Positions 50,730-63,171 of a DNA stretch of 64,000 bases are shown piece by piece. Made by a program: the position numbers and the translations under genes. The notes beneath the pieces were generated by a model, which saw only the letters and a program-made list of their open reading frames with translations, made no database searches and was not told the DNA's origin. The stretch is from Rhizomys pruinosus. Lineage: Eukaryota > Chordata > Mammalia > Rodentia > Spalacidae. The DNA lies in NCBI GenBank assembly GCA_009823505.1, contig VZQC01003035.1, forward strand, positions 2,622,433-2,686,432. The letters run 5' to 3'. Within the stretch, counting starts at the first letter, position 1. The number at the start of each line of letters is the position of its first letter.

Positions 50730-51079
50730 ATGAACTGGGTATATCAGGGGGAATCACAAACTTTCTACTATCGACCGACCAGTGTCACTTCTGTGTCCGT
50801 TTTGGAGAATGGCCAGATATTATCGGCTAGATGGCGCACCCTACATCTTCAGAAGTTTCCAACCACTGGATTCCTGGGTCTTCTGGGGCCTGAGCCTCCA
50901 GTAGGCCGCAATCAGCTAAGCAACATTCTGTTCAGTCCAGTCTTTCAAGACAAGTGAGGTGTTTCAGCTTGCCGCTGGCCAGTAGTTTCTGGTAAGCAGG
51001 ATTCTGAATAGTTTTTGGACAGATGTTATAAAGATATGGTCACTTACTGGGGTCCTCTTACCCTAGCCTCTTTCTCACT
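50622..51079 (+). repeat. CA module M8
   Basis: Longest CA tract (50633-50727) with TGACAC, TACACC and GAACAC interruptions. Cassette 51021-51047 reads GATGTTATAAAGATATGG, again with TATAAAG. Beta-type upstream junction. Confidence 0.93.
50824..50837 (+). promoter_or_regulatory. CTCF-like motif, M8
   Basis: CGGCTAGATGGCGC. The core AGATGGCGC still fits the AGRKGGCRS consensus through an allowed base. Confidence 0.5.
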
Positions 51080-51796
51080 GAGACAACAGGGACTGACACA
51101 GTGGATATGTCTGAGACAACCGGGACTGAGACATTGGACATGTCTGAGAAAACAGGGAGTGAGACAGTGGACAGGTCTGAGTCAATAGGGTTCTAGACAG
51201 TGGACCTGTATGAGACAATAGATGCTGAGACAGTTGATATGTCTTAGCCAGTGGACATGTCCTGTCTGAGATGACAGTGACTGAGACAGTGGACACATCT
51301 GACACAACCAGGAGTGAGACAGTGGACATATCTGAGACAACAGGGACTGAGACAGTGATCATGTCTGAGACAACAGGTACGGAGACCTTGGACATGTCTG
51401 AGACAAAAGGGAATCAGACATTGGACCTGTCTGAGACTGCAGGGAATCAGACACTAGACACATCTAAGACAACAGGCACTGACACAGTGGACATGTCTGA
51501 GACAATGCAAACTGAGGCTTGTTTATGTCCTAGATAACAGGACTGAGACAGTGGGCATATCTGAGACAACACTGACTGAGACAATGGATGTGTCTGAGAC
51601 ATGAGAGACTGAGACTGTGGACATGTCTGAGTCAACAGGGTTCTATACAGTGGAACTGTCTGAGACAAAAGAGACTGAGACAGTTGACATGTCTTCTCCA
51701 GTGCACAAGTCCTGTCTGAGATGAGAGCGACTGAGACAGTCGACACATCTGAGACAACCAGGACTGAGGCAGTGGACATATCTCAGACCGGGGTGT
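51080..51796 (+). repeat. 33-bp minisatellite array, block 12
   Basis: Short array between paired modules M8 and M9, closely matching blocks 8 and 10, including the TTTATGTCCTAGATAACAGG variant shared with block 10. Ends with GTGCACAAGTCCTG near 51702. Confidence 0.95.
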
Positions 51797-51813
51797 GTTG
51801 ACTTTCACACACA

Positions 51814-51853
<40 letters not shown>

Positions 51854-52217
51854 AACACACACACATTGATGAACTGGGTATATCAGGGGGATCAAAAATT
51901 TCTACAATTGAGTGAACAGTGTCACTTGTGTGTCCTCGTTGGAGAATTGCCAAATATGATGGGGTAGAGGGCACACCCTGCGTCTTCAGAAGTTTCCAAA
52001 CAGGGGATTCCTGGGTCTTCAGGGACCTGAGCCTCCAGTAGGCCACAATCAGCTAAGCAACATCCTGCTCAGTCCAGTCTTTCAAGACAAGTGAGGTGTT
52101 TCATGTTGCCACTAGCCTGTAGTTGCTGGTAACCAGGATTCTGCAGTTTTTTTGGACTGATGTCATAAAGGTAAGGTCACTTCCTGGGGTCCTCTGACCA
52201 TAGCCTCTTCCTCACTG
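51797..52217 (+). repeat. CA module M9
   Basis: CA tract 51806-51864 with AGAC and AAAC interruptions. Cassette 52158-52184 (CATAAAGGTAAGGTCAC). Confidence 0.93.
51961..51974 (+). promoter_or_regulatory. CTCF-like motif, M9 (variant)
   Basis: GGGGTAGAGGGCAC. It retains AGAGGGCAC, allowed by the consensus, but has lost the CpG and the C before TAG. Confidence 0.35.
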
Positions 52218-54690
52218 AGACAACAGGGACTGACACAGTGGATATATCTGACGCAACCAGGACTCAAACTTTGTACATATCTGAGACAACAGGGACTGAC
52301 ACAGTGGACATGTCCGATACAACTGCAAATAAGAGCATTTTCTTGTCTGAGACAACGGGGAATGAGACAGGCTACATATCTGAAACAACAGGGACTGAGA
52401 CAATAGATATATCTGAAACAACAGGGAATGAGATGGGGATATAACTAAGCCAACAATGACTGAGTCAGTGGACATGTCTGAGAAAAAAGGGACTGAGACA
52501 GTGGACATGTCTGAAAAAACTAGGACTGAGACAGTGGACATGTCTGAGAAAACACACGTTTCTGTGACAACAGTGTCTGAAACCTTGGACATGTCAGAGA
52601 AAACAGGGACTGAGACAGTGGACATGTCTTAAACAACTGGTACTGAGACAGTGGTCATGTATGATATAACAGGGACTGAGACAGTGGTCATGTCTGAGAT
52701 AACAGGCACGGAGATAGTGAACATGTGTGAAACAACAGGGAATGAGACAGTAGACATTTCTTAGACAACAGGGACTGAGAGAGTGTACTCGTCTGAGTCA
52801 ACAGGGTTCGACACAGTGGACGTGTCTGAGACAATAGTGACTGAGACAATTGACACGTCTTCACCAGTGGACAAGTCCTGCGTGTGATGACAGAGACTGA
52901 GACAGTGGACACATCTGAGACAACAGGGACTGAGACAGTGGACACATCTGAGAAAACAGGAACTGAGAGAGTGGACATGTCTGACAACAGGTACTGACAC
53001 AGTGGATATATATGAAACAACGGGTACTGATACAGTGGACATGTCTGAGACAACAGGGACTGAGACATTGGATATGTCTGATACAACTGTGAGGAAGAGT
53101 GTTTTCATGTCTGAGACAATGGGGACAGAGACAGGTGACATTTCTGAAACAACAGGGACTGAGAGATTAGATATATCTGTATCGACAGGGACTGAGACAA
53201 TGGACATGTCTGACACAAAAAGGGACTGAGACAGTGGACATGTCAGACACAAAAGTGACTGAGACAGTAAACATATCTGAAACATCAAGGACTGATGCAG
53301 TGGACATGTCTGAGACAAGACACATATCTGAGACAACAGGGTCTGAGACCATGGACATGTCTGAGAAAACAGGGAGTGACAAATTGGACATGTGTGAAAC
53401 AACTGGGACTGAGACTTTGGTCATGTCTGCGACAACAGGGACTGGGACAGTGGACATATATTAGAAAAGAGGGACTGACACAGTGGATATGTCTGAAAAA
53501 ACAGGGACTGAGACAGTGGACATTTGTGAGACAGCAGGGACTGAGACAGTGGACATTTCTGATAAAACTGCAAATCAGAGCGTGTTTATGTCTGAGAGAA
53601 TGAGGACTGTGAGAAGCGACATGTCTGAAAACAACAGGGACTGAGACAGTAGATATATCTGAAAGAACAGGGACTGAGACCATGGACATGTCTGAGACAA
53701 CAGGTACTGAGACCTTGGACATGTCTGAGACAACAGGAAATCAGACATTGGACCTGTCTGAGACTGCAGGGAATCAGACACTGGACATATTTGAGACCAT
53801 CCAGAATGAGACTTTGGATAATCTGAGAGAACAGGGACTGAGACAGTGGACAAGTCTGATACAACTGCGTCCAAGAGCGTTTTCATGTGTGAGACAACTG
53901 GGACTGAGATATTGGACAAGTCTCTATCAACACGGTGTGAGCCAGTGGACCAATCTGAGACAACAGAGACTGAGACAGTTGACAGGTATTCGCCAGTGGA
54001 CAAGTCCTGTCTGAGATGACAATTATTGAGACAGTGGACACATCTGAGACATCGGGGACTGAGACCTTGGACATGTCTGAGACAACAGGGAATCAGACAT
54101 TGGACCTGTCTGAGACTACAGGGAATCAGACACTGAACATATCTGAGACAACCCGGAATGAGACTTTGGATAAGACTGAGAGAACAGGGACTGAGACAGT
54201 AGACATGTCGGAGAAAATAGGCACTGAGACAGAGGACATGTGTGAAACAACAGGGAATGAGACAGTGGACATGTATGGGACAACAGGGAATTAGACAGTG
54301 GACACATCTGACACAACTGGGACTGAGACAGTGGACATGTCTGAGACAACACACATATCTGAGACAACAGGGTCTGATACCATGGATATTTCTTAGACAA
54401 CAGGGACTGAGACAGTGGGCATGTGTGAAACAACTGGGACTGAGACAGTGGACATGTCTGAGACAACACACATATCTGAGACAACAGGGTCTGACACCAT
54501 GGATATTTCTTAGACAACAGGGACTGAGACAGTGGGCATGTGTGAAACAACTGGGACTGAGAAAGTGGACATGTCTGAGACAACAGGGACTGAGGCAGTG
54601 AACACTTCTGAGAGAACAGGGTTCAAGACCATGGACATGTCTGAGAAAACAAAGACTGAGAGAGTTGACATGTCTGAGACAGAGGACATG
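52218..54690 (+). repeat. 33-bp minisatellite array, block 13
   Basis: Counterpart of block 11. Near its end a 117-bp segment is duplicated in tandem (CATGGATATTTCTTAGAC at 54381 and 54498). 117 equals three monomers plus one 18-bp half unit. Confidence 0.95.
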
Positions 54691-55090
54691 TTGACTTTCT
54701 CACACACACACACTGACACACACACACACACACACACACACTGATGAACTGGGTATATCAGGGGAATCACAAACTTTCTACTATCGACTGACCAGTGTCA
54801 CTTGTGTGTCCTCGTTTGAGAATGGCCAGATTGATGGGCTAGAGGGCGCACCCTGCATCTTCAGAAGTTTCCAAACACGGGATTCCTGGGTCTTCTGGGG
54901 CCTGAGCCTCCAGTAGTCCTCAATCAGCTAAGCAACATCCTTTTTAGTCCATTCTTTCAAGACAAGTGAGGTGTTTCAGCTTGCCACTGGCCTGTAGTTG
55001 CTGGTAAAACTGATTCTGAGTTCTATTTGGACTGATGTCATAAAGGTGAGGTCACTTCCTGGGCTCCTCTGACGATAGCCTCTTCCTCAC
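54691..55090 (+). repeat. CA module M10
   Basis: CA tract 54702-54741 with a TGACAC interruption. Cassette 55033-55059. The upstream side is the beta type but the downstream side (GTCCAATACAACTGCGACTA) is the alpha type, so it looks like a recombinant. Confidence 0.92.
54836..54849 (+). promoter_or_regulatory. CTCF-like motif, M10
   Basis: GGGCTAGAGGGCGC. Confidence 0.5.
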
Positions 55091-56136
55091 TGAGACAACA
55101 GGGACTGACACAGTGTATATGTCTGAGACAGCCGGGACTCAGACTTTGGACATGTCTGAGACAACAGGGACTGACACAGTGGACATGTCCAATACAACTG
55201 CGACTAAGAGCATTTTCTTGTCTGAGACAACGGGGAATGAGACAGGCTACATGTCTGAAACAACAGGGACTGAGACAATAGATATATCTGCAACAACAGG
55301 GACTGAGATAGGGGATATGTCTGAGCCAACAATGACTGAGACAGTGGACATGTCAGAGAAAAAAGGGACTGAGACACTGGACATGTCTGAAACAACAAGG
55401 ACTGAGACAGTAGGTATATCTGAAACGACAGGGACTGAGACAGTGGATATGTCTGACACAACAGGGACTGAGACATTGGTCATGTCTGACACAACAGGGA
55501 CTGAGACAGTGGACATGTCTGAAACAACAAGGACTGAGGCAGTGGACAAGTCTGAGACAACACGCATATCTGAGACAACAGTGTCTGAGACCATGGACAT
55601 GTCTGAGAAACCAGGGACAGAGAATGTGGACATGTGTGAAACAACTGGGACTGAGACATTGGTCATGTCTGATACAACAGGGACTGAGACAATGGACATG
55701 TCTGAGACAACAGGGACTGAGACTTTGGAAATGTGTGAGATAACAGGGAATCAGACATTGGACCTGTCTGAGACAGCAGGGAATGAGACACTGGACACAT
55801 CTGAGACAACAGGCACTGACACAGTGGACATGTCTGAGACAGTGCGAACTGAGGCTTCTACATGTCTGAGATAACAGGGACTGAGACAGTGGGCATGTCT
55901 GAGACAACACTGACTGAGACATTGGATGTGTCTGAGACAAGAAGGACTGAGACTGTGGACATGTCTGAGTCAACAGGGTTCCATACAGTGGAACTGTCTG
56001 AGACAAAAGAGACTGAGACAGATGACATGTCTTCTCCAGTGCACACGTCCTGTCTGAGATGACAGCAACTGAGACAGTCGACACATCTGAGACAACCAGG
56101 ACTGAGACAGTGTACATATATGAGACAGTGGACATG
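55091..56136 (+). repeat. 33-bp minisatellite array, block 14
   Basis: Array between M10 and M11, about 330 bp longer than blocks 8, 10 and 12. The front part is of the type that normally follows an alpha module. Ends with GTGCACACGTCCTG near 56040. Confidence 0.95.
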
Positions 56137-56140
56137 TTGA

Positions 56141-56191
<51 letters not shown>

Positions 56192-56538
56192 ATGAACTGG
56201 GTATATCAGGGGGATCACAAACTTTCTACTATCGAGTGACCAGTGTCACTTGTGTGTTCTCATTGGAGAATTTCCAGATATGATGGGCTAGAGAGCACCC
56301 TGTGTCGTCAGAAGTTTCCAAACACGGGATTCCTGGGTCTTCTGGGACCTGAGCCTCCAGCAGTCCGCAATCAGCTAAGCAACATCCTGCTCAGTATAGT
56401 CTTTCAAGACAAGTGAGGTGTTTCATGTTGCCACTGGTCTTCAGTTGCTGGTAACCAGGATTTTGCGTTCCATTTGGACTGATGTCATAAAGGTGAGGTC
56501 ACTTCCTGGGGTCGTCTGACCATAGCCTCTTCCTCACT
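56137..56538 (+). repeat. CA module M11
   Basis: CA tract 56147-56189, conserved stretch, cassette 56480-56506 (TGATGTCATAAAGGTGAGG). Confidence 0.93.
56281..56300 (+). promoter_or_regulatory. CTCF-like motif, M11 (decayed)
   Basis: GGGCTAGAGAGCACCC: a two-base loss and a substitution break the GGGCGC core. Probably inactive. Confidence 0.3.
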
Positions 56539-57270
56539 GAGACAACGGGGACTGACACAGTGGACATGTCCGATACAACTGCGACTAAGAGCATTTTCTT
56601 GTCTGAGACAATGGGGAATGAGACAGGCTACATGTCTGAAACAACAGGGACTGAGATAATAAATATATCTGAAACAACAGGGACTGAGAGAGGGGATATG
56701 TCTGAGCCAACAATGACTGAGACAGTGGACAGGTCTCAGAAAAAAGAGACTGAGACAGTGGACATGTCTGAAACAAAAAGGACTGAGACAGTGGACATGT
56801 CTAAGAAAACACATATATCTGTGAAAACAGGATCTGAGACATTGGACATGTGTGAGAAAACAGGGACTGAGAGAGTGGACATGTGTGAAACAACTGGGAC
56901 TGAGACAGTCATCATGTCTGATACAACAGGGACAGAGAAAGTGGTCATGTCTGAGATAACAGGCACTGAGATAGTGAACATGTGTGAAACAACAGGGAAT
57001 GAGACAGTAGACATTTCTTAGACAACAGGGACTGAGACAGTGTACTCGTCTGAGTCAACAGGGTTCGAGACAGTGGACCTGTCTGAGACAATAGCGACTG
57101 AGACAGTTGACATGTCTTCGCCAGTGGACAAGTCCTGTGTGTGATGACAGCGACTGAGACAGTGGACACATCTGAGACAACAGGGACTGAGACAGTGGAG
57201 ACATCTGAGAAAACCAAGACTGAGACTGTTCACATATCTGAGAAAACAGGGACTGAGAGAGTGGGCATGT

Positions 57271-57765
57271 CTGAGAAAACAGGGACTGAAACAGTGACAA
57301 GTCTGAGTCAACAGAGTTTGAGACAGTGAACTGGTCTGAGACAGTAGATGCTGAGACAGTCGATATATTTTAGCCAGTGGACAAGTCCTGTCTGAGATGA
57401 CAGCGACTGAGACAGTGGACACATCTGAGACAACAGAGGCTGAGAGAGTGGACACATCTGACAAAACCAGGATTTAGACAGTTCACATATCTGATACAAC
57501 AGGGATGAGACAGTGGATCTGTCTGAGACCAGAGGTACTGATCCAGTGGAAATGACTGAAACAACATAGATTGTGTCAGTGGACATGTCTGAGACAACAG
57601 GGACTGAGACTGTGGATATGTCTGACACAACTGTGACTAAGACCGTGTTCATGTCTGAGACAACGGGGACTGTGACAAGTGACATGTCTGAACAAAACGG
57701 GGACTGAGACAGTAGAAATATATGAGAGAACAGGGACTGAGACAGTGGACATGGTTGAGACAACA
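57271..57765 (+). repeat. long-range duplication, arm 2
   Basis: Counterpart of 44390-44884 at a constant offset of 12,881 bp, about 7 mismatches. Confidence 0.9.
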
Positions 57766-58509
57766 GGGACTGACACAGTGGATATGTCTGAAATAACAGG
57801 GACTGAGACAGTGGACATGTGTGAGACAGCAGGAACTGAGACAGTGGACATTTCTGATACAACTGCAAATAAGATTGTGTTCATGTCTGAGACAATGGGT
57901 ACTGTGACAGGGGACATGTCTGAAAACAACAGGGACTGAGACAGTAGATATATCTGAAAGAACAGGGACTGAGACAGTGGAATGTCTGAGACAACAGGAA
58001 CTGACACAGTGGATATAGGTGAAACAACAGGGACTGAGACAGTGGATATGTCTGAGACAACAAGGACTGAGACCATGGACATGTCTGATACAACTCCGAC
58101 TAAGAGCGTGTTCATGTCTGAGACAATATGGACTGAGACAGGTGACATGTCTGAAACAACAGGGAAAGAGACAGTAGATATATCTGAAACGACAGGGAAT
58201 GAGACAATGGACATATCTGACACAACAGGGACTGAGACATTTGACATGTCTAAAACAACACTGACTGAGACAGTGGACAAGTCTGAAACAACAAGGCCTG
58301 AGGCAAGGGACATGACTGAGACAACACACATATCTGAGAGAACAGGGTCTGAGACCATGGACATGTCTGAGAAAACAGGGACTGAGAAAGTGGACATGTG
58401 TAAAACAGATGGGTCTGAGACAGAGGTCATGTCTGATATAACAGGGACGAAAACAGTGGGCATGTCAGAGACAACAGGGTCTGAGAGAGTCAACATGTCT
58501 GAGACAACA

Positions 58510-58900
58510 GGGATTGAGACCTTGGACATGTCTGAGATAATGGGGAATCAGACATTGGAATTGTCTGAGACTCAAGGGACTCAGACAACGGACATATCTG
58601 AGATAACCGGGACTGAGACTTTGGACATGTCTGAGATAACAGGGACTGAGACATTGGAAATACCTGAAAAAACAGGGGCTGAGACAGTGGACATGTCTGA
58701 GACAACAGGTATTGTCACCATGGATGTTTCTGGGACAACAGGAACTGACAGAGTGGACATGTCTGAAACAATGAGAACTGAGACCTTGTACATGTCTGAC
58801 GTTACAGGGAGTGAGACAGTGGACCTGTGTGAGACAAAAGAGACTGAGACAGTTGACATGTCTTCGCCAGGTGGACAAGACCTGTCTGAGGACAAGACCG
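58510..58900 (+). repeat. higher-order block C, copy 5
   Basis: CTGACGTTACAGGG at about 58795. The punctuation here is disturbed (TCGCCAGGTGGACAAGACC, then GTCTGAGGACAAGACCGG), a small rearrangement. Confidence 0.72.
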
Positions 58901-60190
58901 GACTGAGACATTCGACACATCTGAGACAACAGGGACTGAGACAGTGGACACATCTGAGACAACCAGGAATGAGACAGTGTACATATCTGATACAACAAGT
59001 TCTGAGAGCTTGGACATGTCTGAGACAACAGCGAATCAACATTTGACATGTCTGAGACTGCAGGGAATCAGATACTGGACATATCTGAGACATCCGGGAC
59101 TGAGAGTTTGAACAGGTCTGAGAGAACTGGGACTGAAACAGTGGACATGTCTGAGACAACAGGCACTGAGACAGTGAACATGTGTTAAAGAACAGGGAAT
59201 GAGACAGTGGACATATCTGAGACAACAGGGATTGAGACATTGGACAAGTCTGCGTCAAGATGGTTCGAGACAGTAGACCAGTCTGAGACAATAGAGATTG
59301 TAGAGATTGAGACAGTTGACATGTCTTCACCAGTGGACAAGTCCTGTCTGAGATGACATTGACTGAGACAGTGGACACTATCTGAGACAACAGGGACTCA
59401 GACAGTGGACACATCTGAGACTACCAGGACTGAGACAGTTCACATACCTGAGAAAACAGGGCCTGAGAAAGTGGACATGTCTGAGACAACAGGGACAGAC
59501 ACAGTGGATATATATGAAGCAACAGTTACTTATACAGTGAATAGGCCTGAGACGACAGGGACTGAGGCAGTGGACATGTCCTATAGAACTGTGACCAAGA
59601 GCGTTTTCATCTCTGGGACAATGGGGACAGAGTCAGGTGACATGTCTGAAACAACAGGGACTGAAACAGAAGATATATCTGAACTGACAGGGACTGAGAC
59701 AATGGACATGACTGTCACAACAGGGATTGAGACATTGGAAATGTAGGACACAAAAGTTACTGATACAGTAAACATGTCTGAAACAACAAGGACTGAGGCA
59801 ATGGACATGTCTGAGACAACACACATATCTGAGAAAACAGGGTCTGAGACTATGGACCTGTCTGAGAAAACAGGGAGTGAGATAGTGGACATGTGTGAAA
59901 CAACTGGGACTGAGACAGTGGTCATGTCTGACAACAGGGACTGAGACAGTGGTTATGTCTGAGACAACAGGGACTGAGACAGTGGTCATGTCTGAGACAA
60001 CAGGGATTTAGACAGTGGACATGTTTGAGACAATAGGGACTGAGACCTTTGATATGTCTGAGACAACAGGGCATCAGTCATACAACTCTCTGAGAATGCA
60101 GGGACTCAGACACTGGACATATCTGAGAAAACCTCGACTGAGACTTTGGACATGTCTAAGACAACAGTGATTGAGACATTGGAAATGTCT

Positions 60191-60404
60191 GGCCCTGGTG
60201 CCTGACTCAGGCCACAGTAGGGTCGTGTGTTAGGACTCCGGTTCTGGACCTGATAGGAACACTTGGAGCCACCCGACATGGCTCTAGGCAGGTAAAAGCT
60301 TAGGACAGAGTGACTTTTGTGGTGCTGGACAATTGATTTCTGGTCTGTGGCAGAGGGCCTGGTGGCTGGCGGGGGCTAGGTTCGTGCCCTAAGCCCGGGG
60401 GGTN
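60191..60404. other. foreign 213-bp segment plus single N
   Basis: From GGCCCTGGTG to CCCGGGGGGT then N at 60404. It shares nothing with the satellite, is GC-rich, and lacks obvious target duplications or terminal repeats. The N immediately before the array resumes shows that sequence here is uncertain. It could be a contig-end piece, a misjoin or a genuine fragment. The length (~213 bp) and composition recall a rodent L1 5' monomer, but I cannot confirm that. Confidence 0.7.
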
Positions 60405-60526
60405 AGTGGACATATCTGAGACAACAGGGACTGAGACGGTGGACAAGTCTGTGTCAAGACGTTTCGAGAGAGTAGACAAGTCTGAGACAATAGAGACTGA
60501 GACAGTTGAAATCTCTTCACCAGTGG

Positions 60527-61243
60527 ACGAGTCCTGTCTGAGATGACAGCGACTGAGACAGTGGACACATCTGAGACAAAACGGACTGAGATAGTGGACA
60601 CATCTGAGACAACCAGAATTGAGACAGTGGACATGTCTGAGACAACAGGGACTGAGACAGCGAACATGTCTGAGACAACTGAGACTAAGAACATGTACAT
60701 GTCTGAGACAACGAGGACTGAGACAGGCGACATTTCTGAAACAACAGGGACTGAGACAGTAGATATATCTGAATTAACAGGGACTGAGGTTGTGGACATT
60801 TATTAGACAATGGGGACTGAGACCGTGGACATGTCTGAAACAACAGGGACTGCGACAGTGGACATGTCTGAGACAGCAGGCACTGGGAAAATGAACATGT
60901 GTGAAACAACAGGGAATAAGACAGTGGACATATCTGAGACATCAGGGAGAGATACAGCGGACATGTCTGAGACAGCAGGCACTGAGACCGTGGACATGTT
61001 TGAGACAACAGAGAATGAAACAGTGGACATGTCTGAGACAACAGGGACAGATAGAGTGGACATCTCTGAGACAGCAGGCACTGAGACAGTGGACATGTGT
61101 CAAACAATAAGGAATGAGACAGAGGACATGTCTGAGACAACAGGGACTGAGATATTGTATTCGTCTGAGTCAACAGGTTTCGAGACAGTGGACCTGCCTG
61201 AGACAATAGCGACTGAGACAATTGATATGTCTTTACCAGTGAA
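60527..61243 (+). repeat. higher-order block B, copy 5 (716 bp)
   Basis: Same variant order as the other B blocks but 99 bp (exactly three monomers) longer than the 617-bp form. Confidence 0.8.
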
Positions 61244-62379
61244 CAAGTCCTGCCTGTGATGACAGCGATTGAGACAGTGGACACATCTGAGACAACAGGG
61301 ACTGAGACAGTGGACACATCTGATACAACCATGACTGAGACAGTTCACATATCTGAGAAAGCAGTGACTGAGAGGGTGGACATGTCTGAGACAAGAGAGA
61401 GTGACACAGTGGATATATATGAAACAACAGGTACTGATAGAGTGGACATGTCTGAGACAACAGTGTCTGAGACAGTGGACATGTCTGATACAAATGTCAC
61501 TGAGAGCACTTCCATGACTGAGACAACGGGGACAGAGACAGGTGACATGTCTGAAACAACAGGGACTGAGAGAGTAGTTATATTTGAACTGACAGAGACT
61601 GAGACAATGGACATATCTGACAAAACGGGAACTGAAACAGTGGACATGTCGGACACAAAAGGGACTGAGAGAGTAAACATGTCTGAAACAACAAGGACTG
61701 AGGGAGTGGACATGTCTGAGACAACACACATATCTGAGACAACAGGGTCTGAGACCATGGAAATGACTGAGATAACAGGACTGAGAAGTTGGACATGTGT
61801 GAAAAAACTGGGACTGAGACAGTGGTCATGTCTGAGACATCAGTTACTGACACGGTGGATATGTCTGAAACAACAGGGTCTGAAACAGTTGACATGTGTG
61901 AGACAGCAGGGAATGAGACAGTGGGCATGTCTGATACAACTGCGTTTAAGAGTGTGTTCCTGTCTGAGACAACAGGGACTGTGACAAGCGACATGTCTGA
62001 AAATAACAGGGACTGAGACAGTAGATATTTCTGAAAGAACAGGGACTGAGTCAGTGGACATGTCTGAGACAACAGGGACTGACACAGTGGATAAAGGTGA
62101 AAAAACAGAGACTGAGACAGTGGACATGTCTGAGACAACAGGGACTGAGACAGTGGACATGTCTGAAACAACAAGGACTGAGGCAGTGGACATGTCTGAG
62201 ACAACACACATATCTGAGACAACAGGGTCTAAGACCATGGACATGTCTGAGAAAAAAGGGACTGAGAAACTGGACATGTGTAAAACAACTGGGACTGAGA
62301 CAGTGGTCATGTCTGATATAACAGGACTGAGACAGTGGACATGTCTGTGACAACAGGGACTGAGAGAGTGGACATGTCA

Positions 62380-62770
62380 GAGACAAGAGGGACTGAGAAC
62401 TTGGACAAATCTGAGATAACAGGGAATCAGGCATTGGAATTGCCTGAGACTGCAGGGACTCAGACACTGGACATATCTGAGATAAGTGGGACTGAGACTT
62501 TGGACATGTCTGAGAAAACAGGGACTGAGACATTGGAAATACCTGAGAAAACAGGGACTTAGTCAGTGGACATGTCTGAGACAACAGGTACTGTGACCAT
62601 TTATATGTTTGAGACAACAGGCACTGACACAGTGGACATATCTGAAACAAGGGGAACTGAGACCTTGTACATGTCTGACTTTACCGGGAATGAGACAGTG
62701 GACCTGTGTGAGACAAATGAGACTGAGACAGTTGACATGTCTTCGTCAGTGGACAAGTCCTGTCTGAGAT
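62380..62770 (+). repeat. higher-order block C, copy 6
   Basis: GATTGC-like/GAGACTGCAGGGACTCAG, CTGACTTTACCGGG at about 62676 and AATGAGACTGAGACAG before the punctuation. Confidence 0.75.
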
Positions 62771-63171
62771 GACAGTGTGTGAGTCAGTCGACACATCTCA
62801 GACAACAGGGACTGAGACAGTGGACATACCTGAGACAACAGGTACTAAGACTTTGGACGTGTCTGAGACAACAGAGAATCAGACATTTGACATGTCTGAG
62901 ACTGCAGGGACTCAGACACTGGACATATCTGAGACATCCGGGACTGAGAGTTTGAACAGATCTCAGAGAACAGGACCTGAGACAGTGGACATATCTGAGA
63001 TAACAGGCACTGAGATAGTGAACATGTGTGGACCAACAGGGAATGAGACAGTGGACATATTTGAGAGAACAGGTATTGAGACAATGGACACGTTTGTGTC
63101 AAGATGGTTTGAGACAGTAGACCAGTCTGAGACAATAAAGACTGTGACAGTTGAAATCTCTTCACTAGTGG

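Larger units (their letters stand above)
56539..60190 (+). repeat. 33-bp minisatellite array, block 15
   Basis: Contains arm 2 of the long-range duplication, block C copy 5 and the start of a B-type block near 59338. A 354-codon + frame covers 57982-59046. Ends abruptly inside a monomer at the foreign insert. Confidence 0.96.

Noticed and set aside
57982..59046. 354-codon + frame of MSETTGTETVD-like repeats that could be a Thr-rich mucin-like protein
   Set aside because: No signal peptide, membrane anchor or unique flanking domain, and homologous blocks elsewhere are broken by shared stops.
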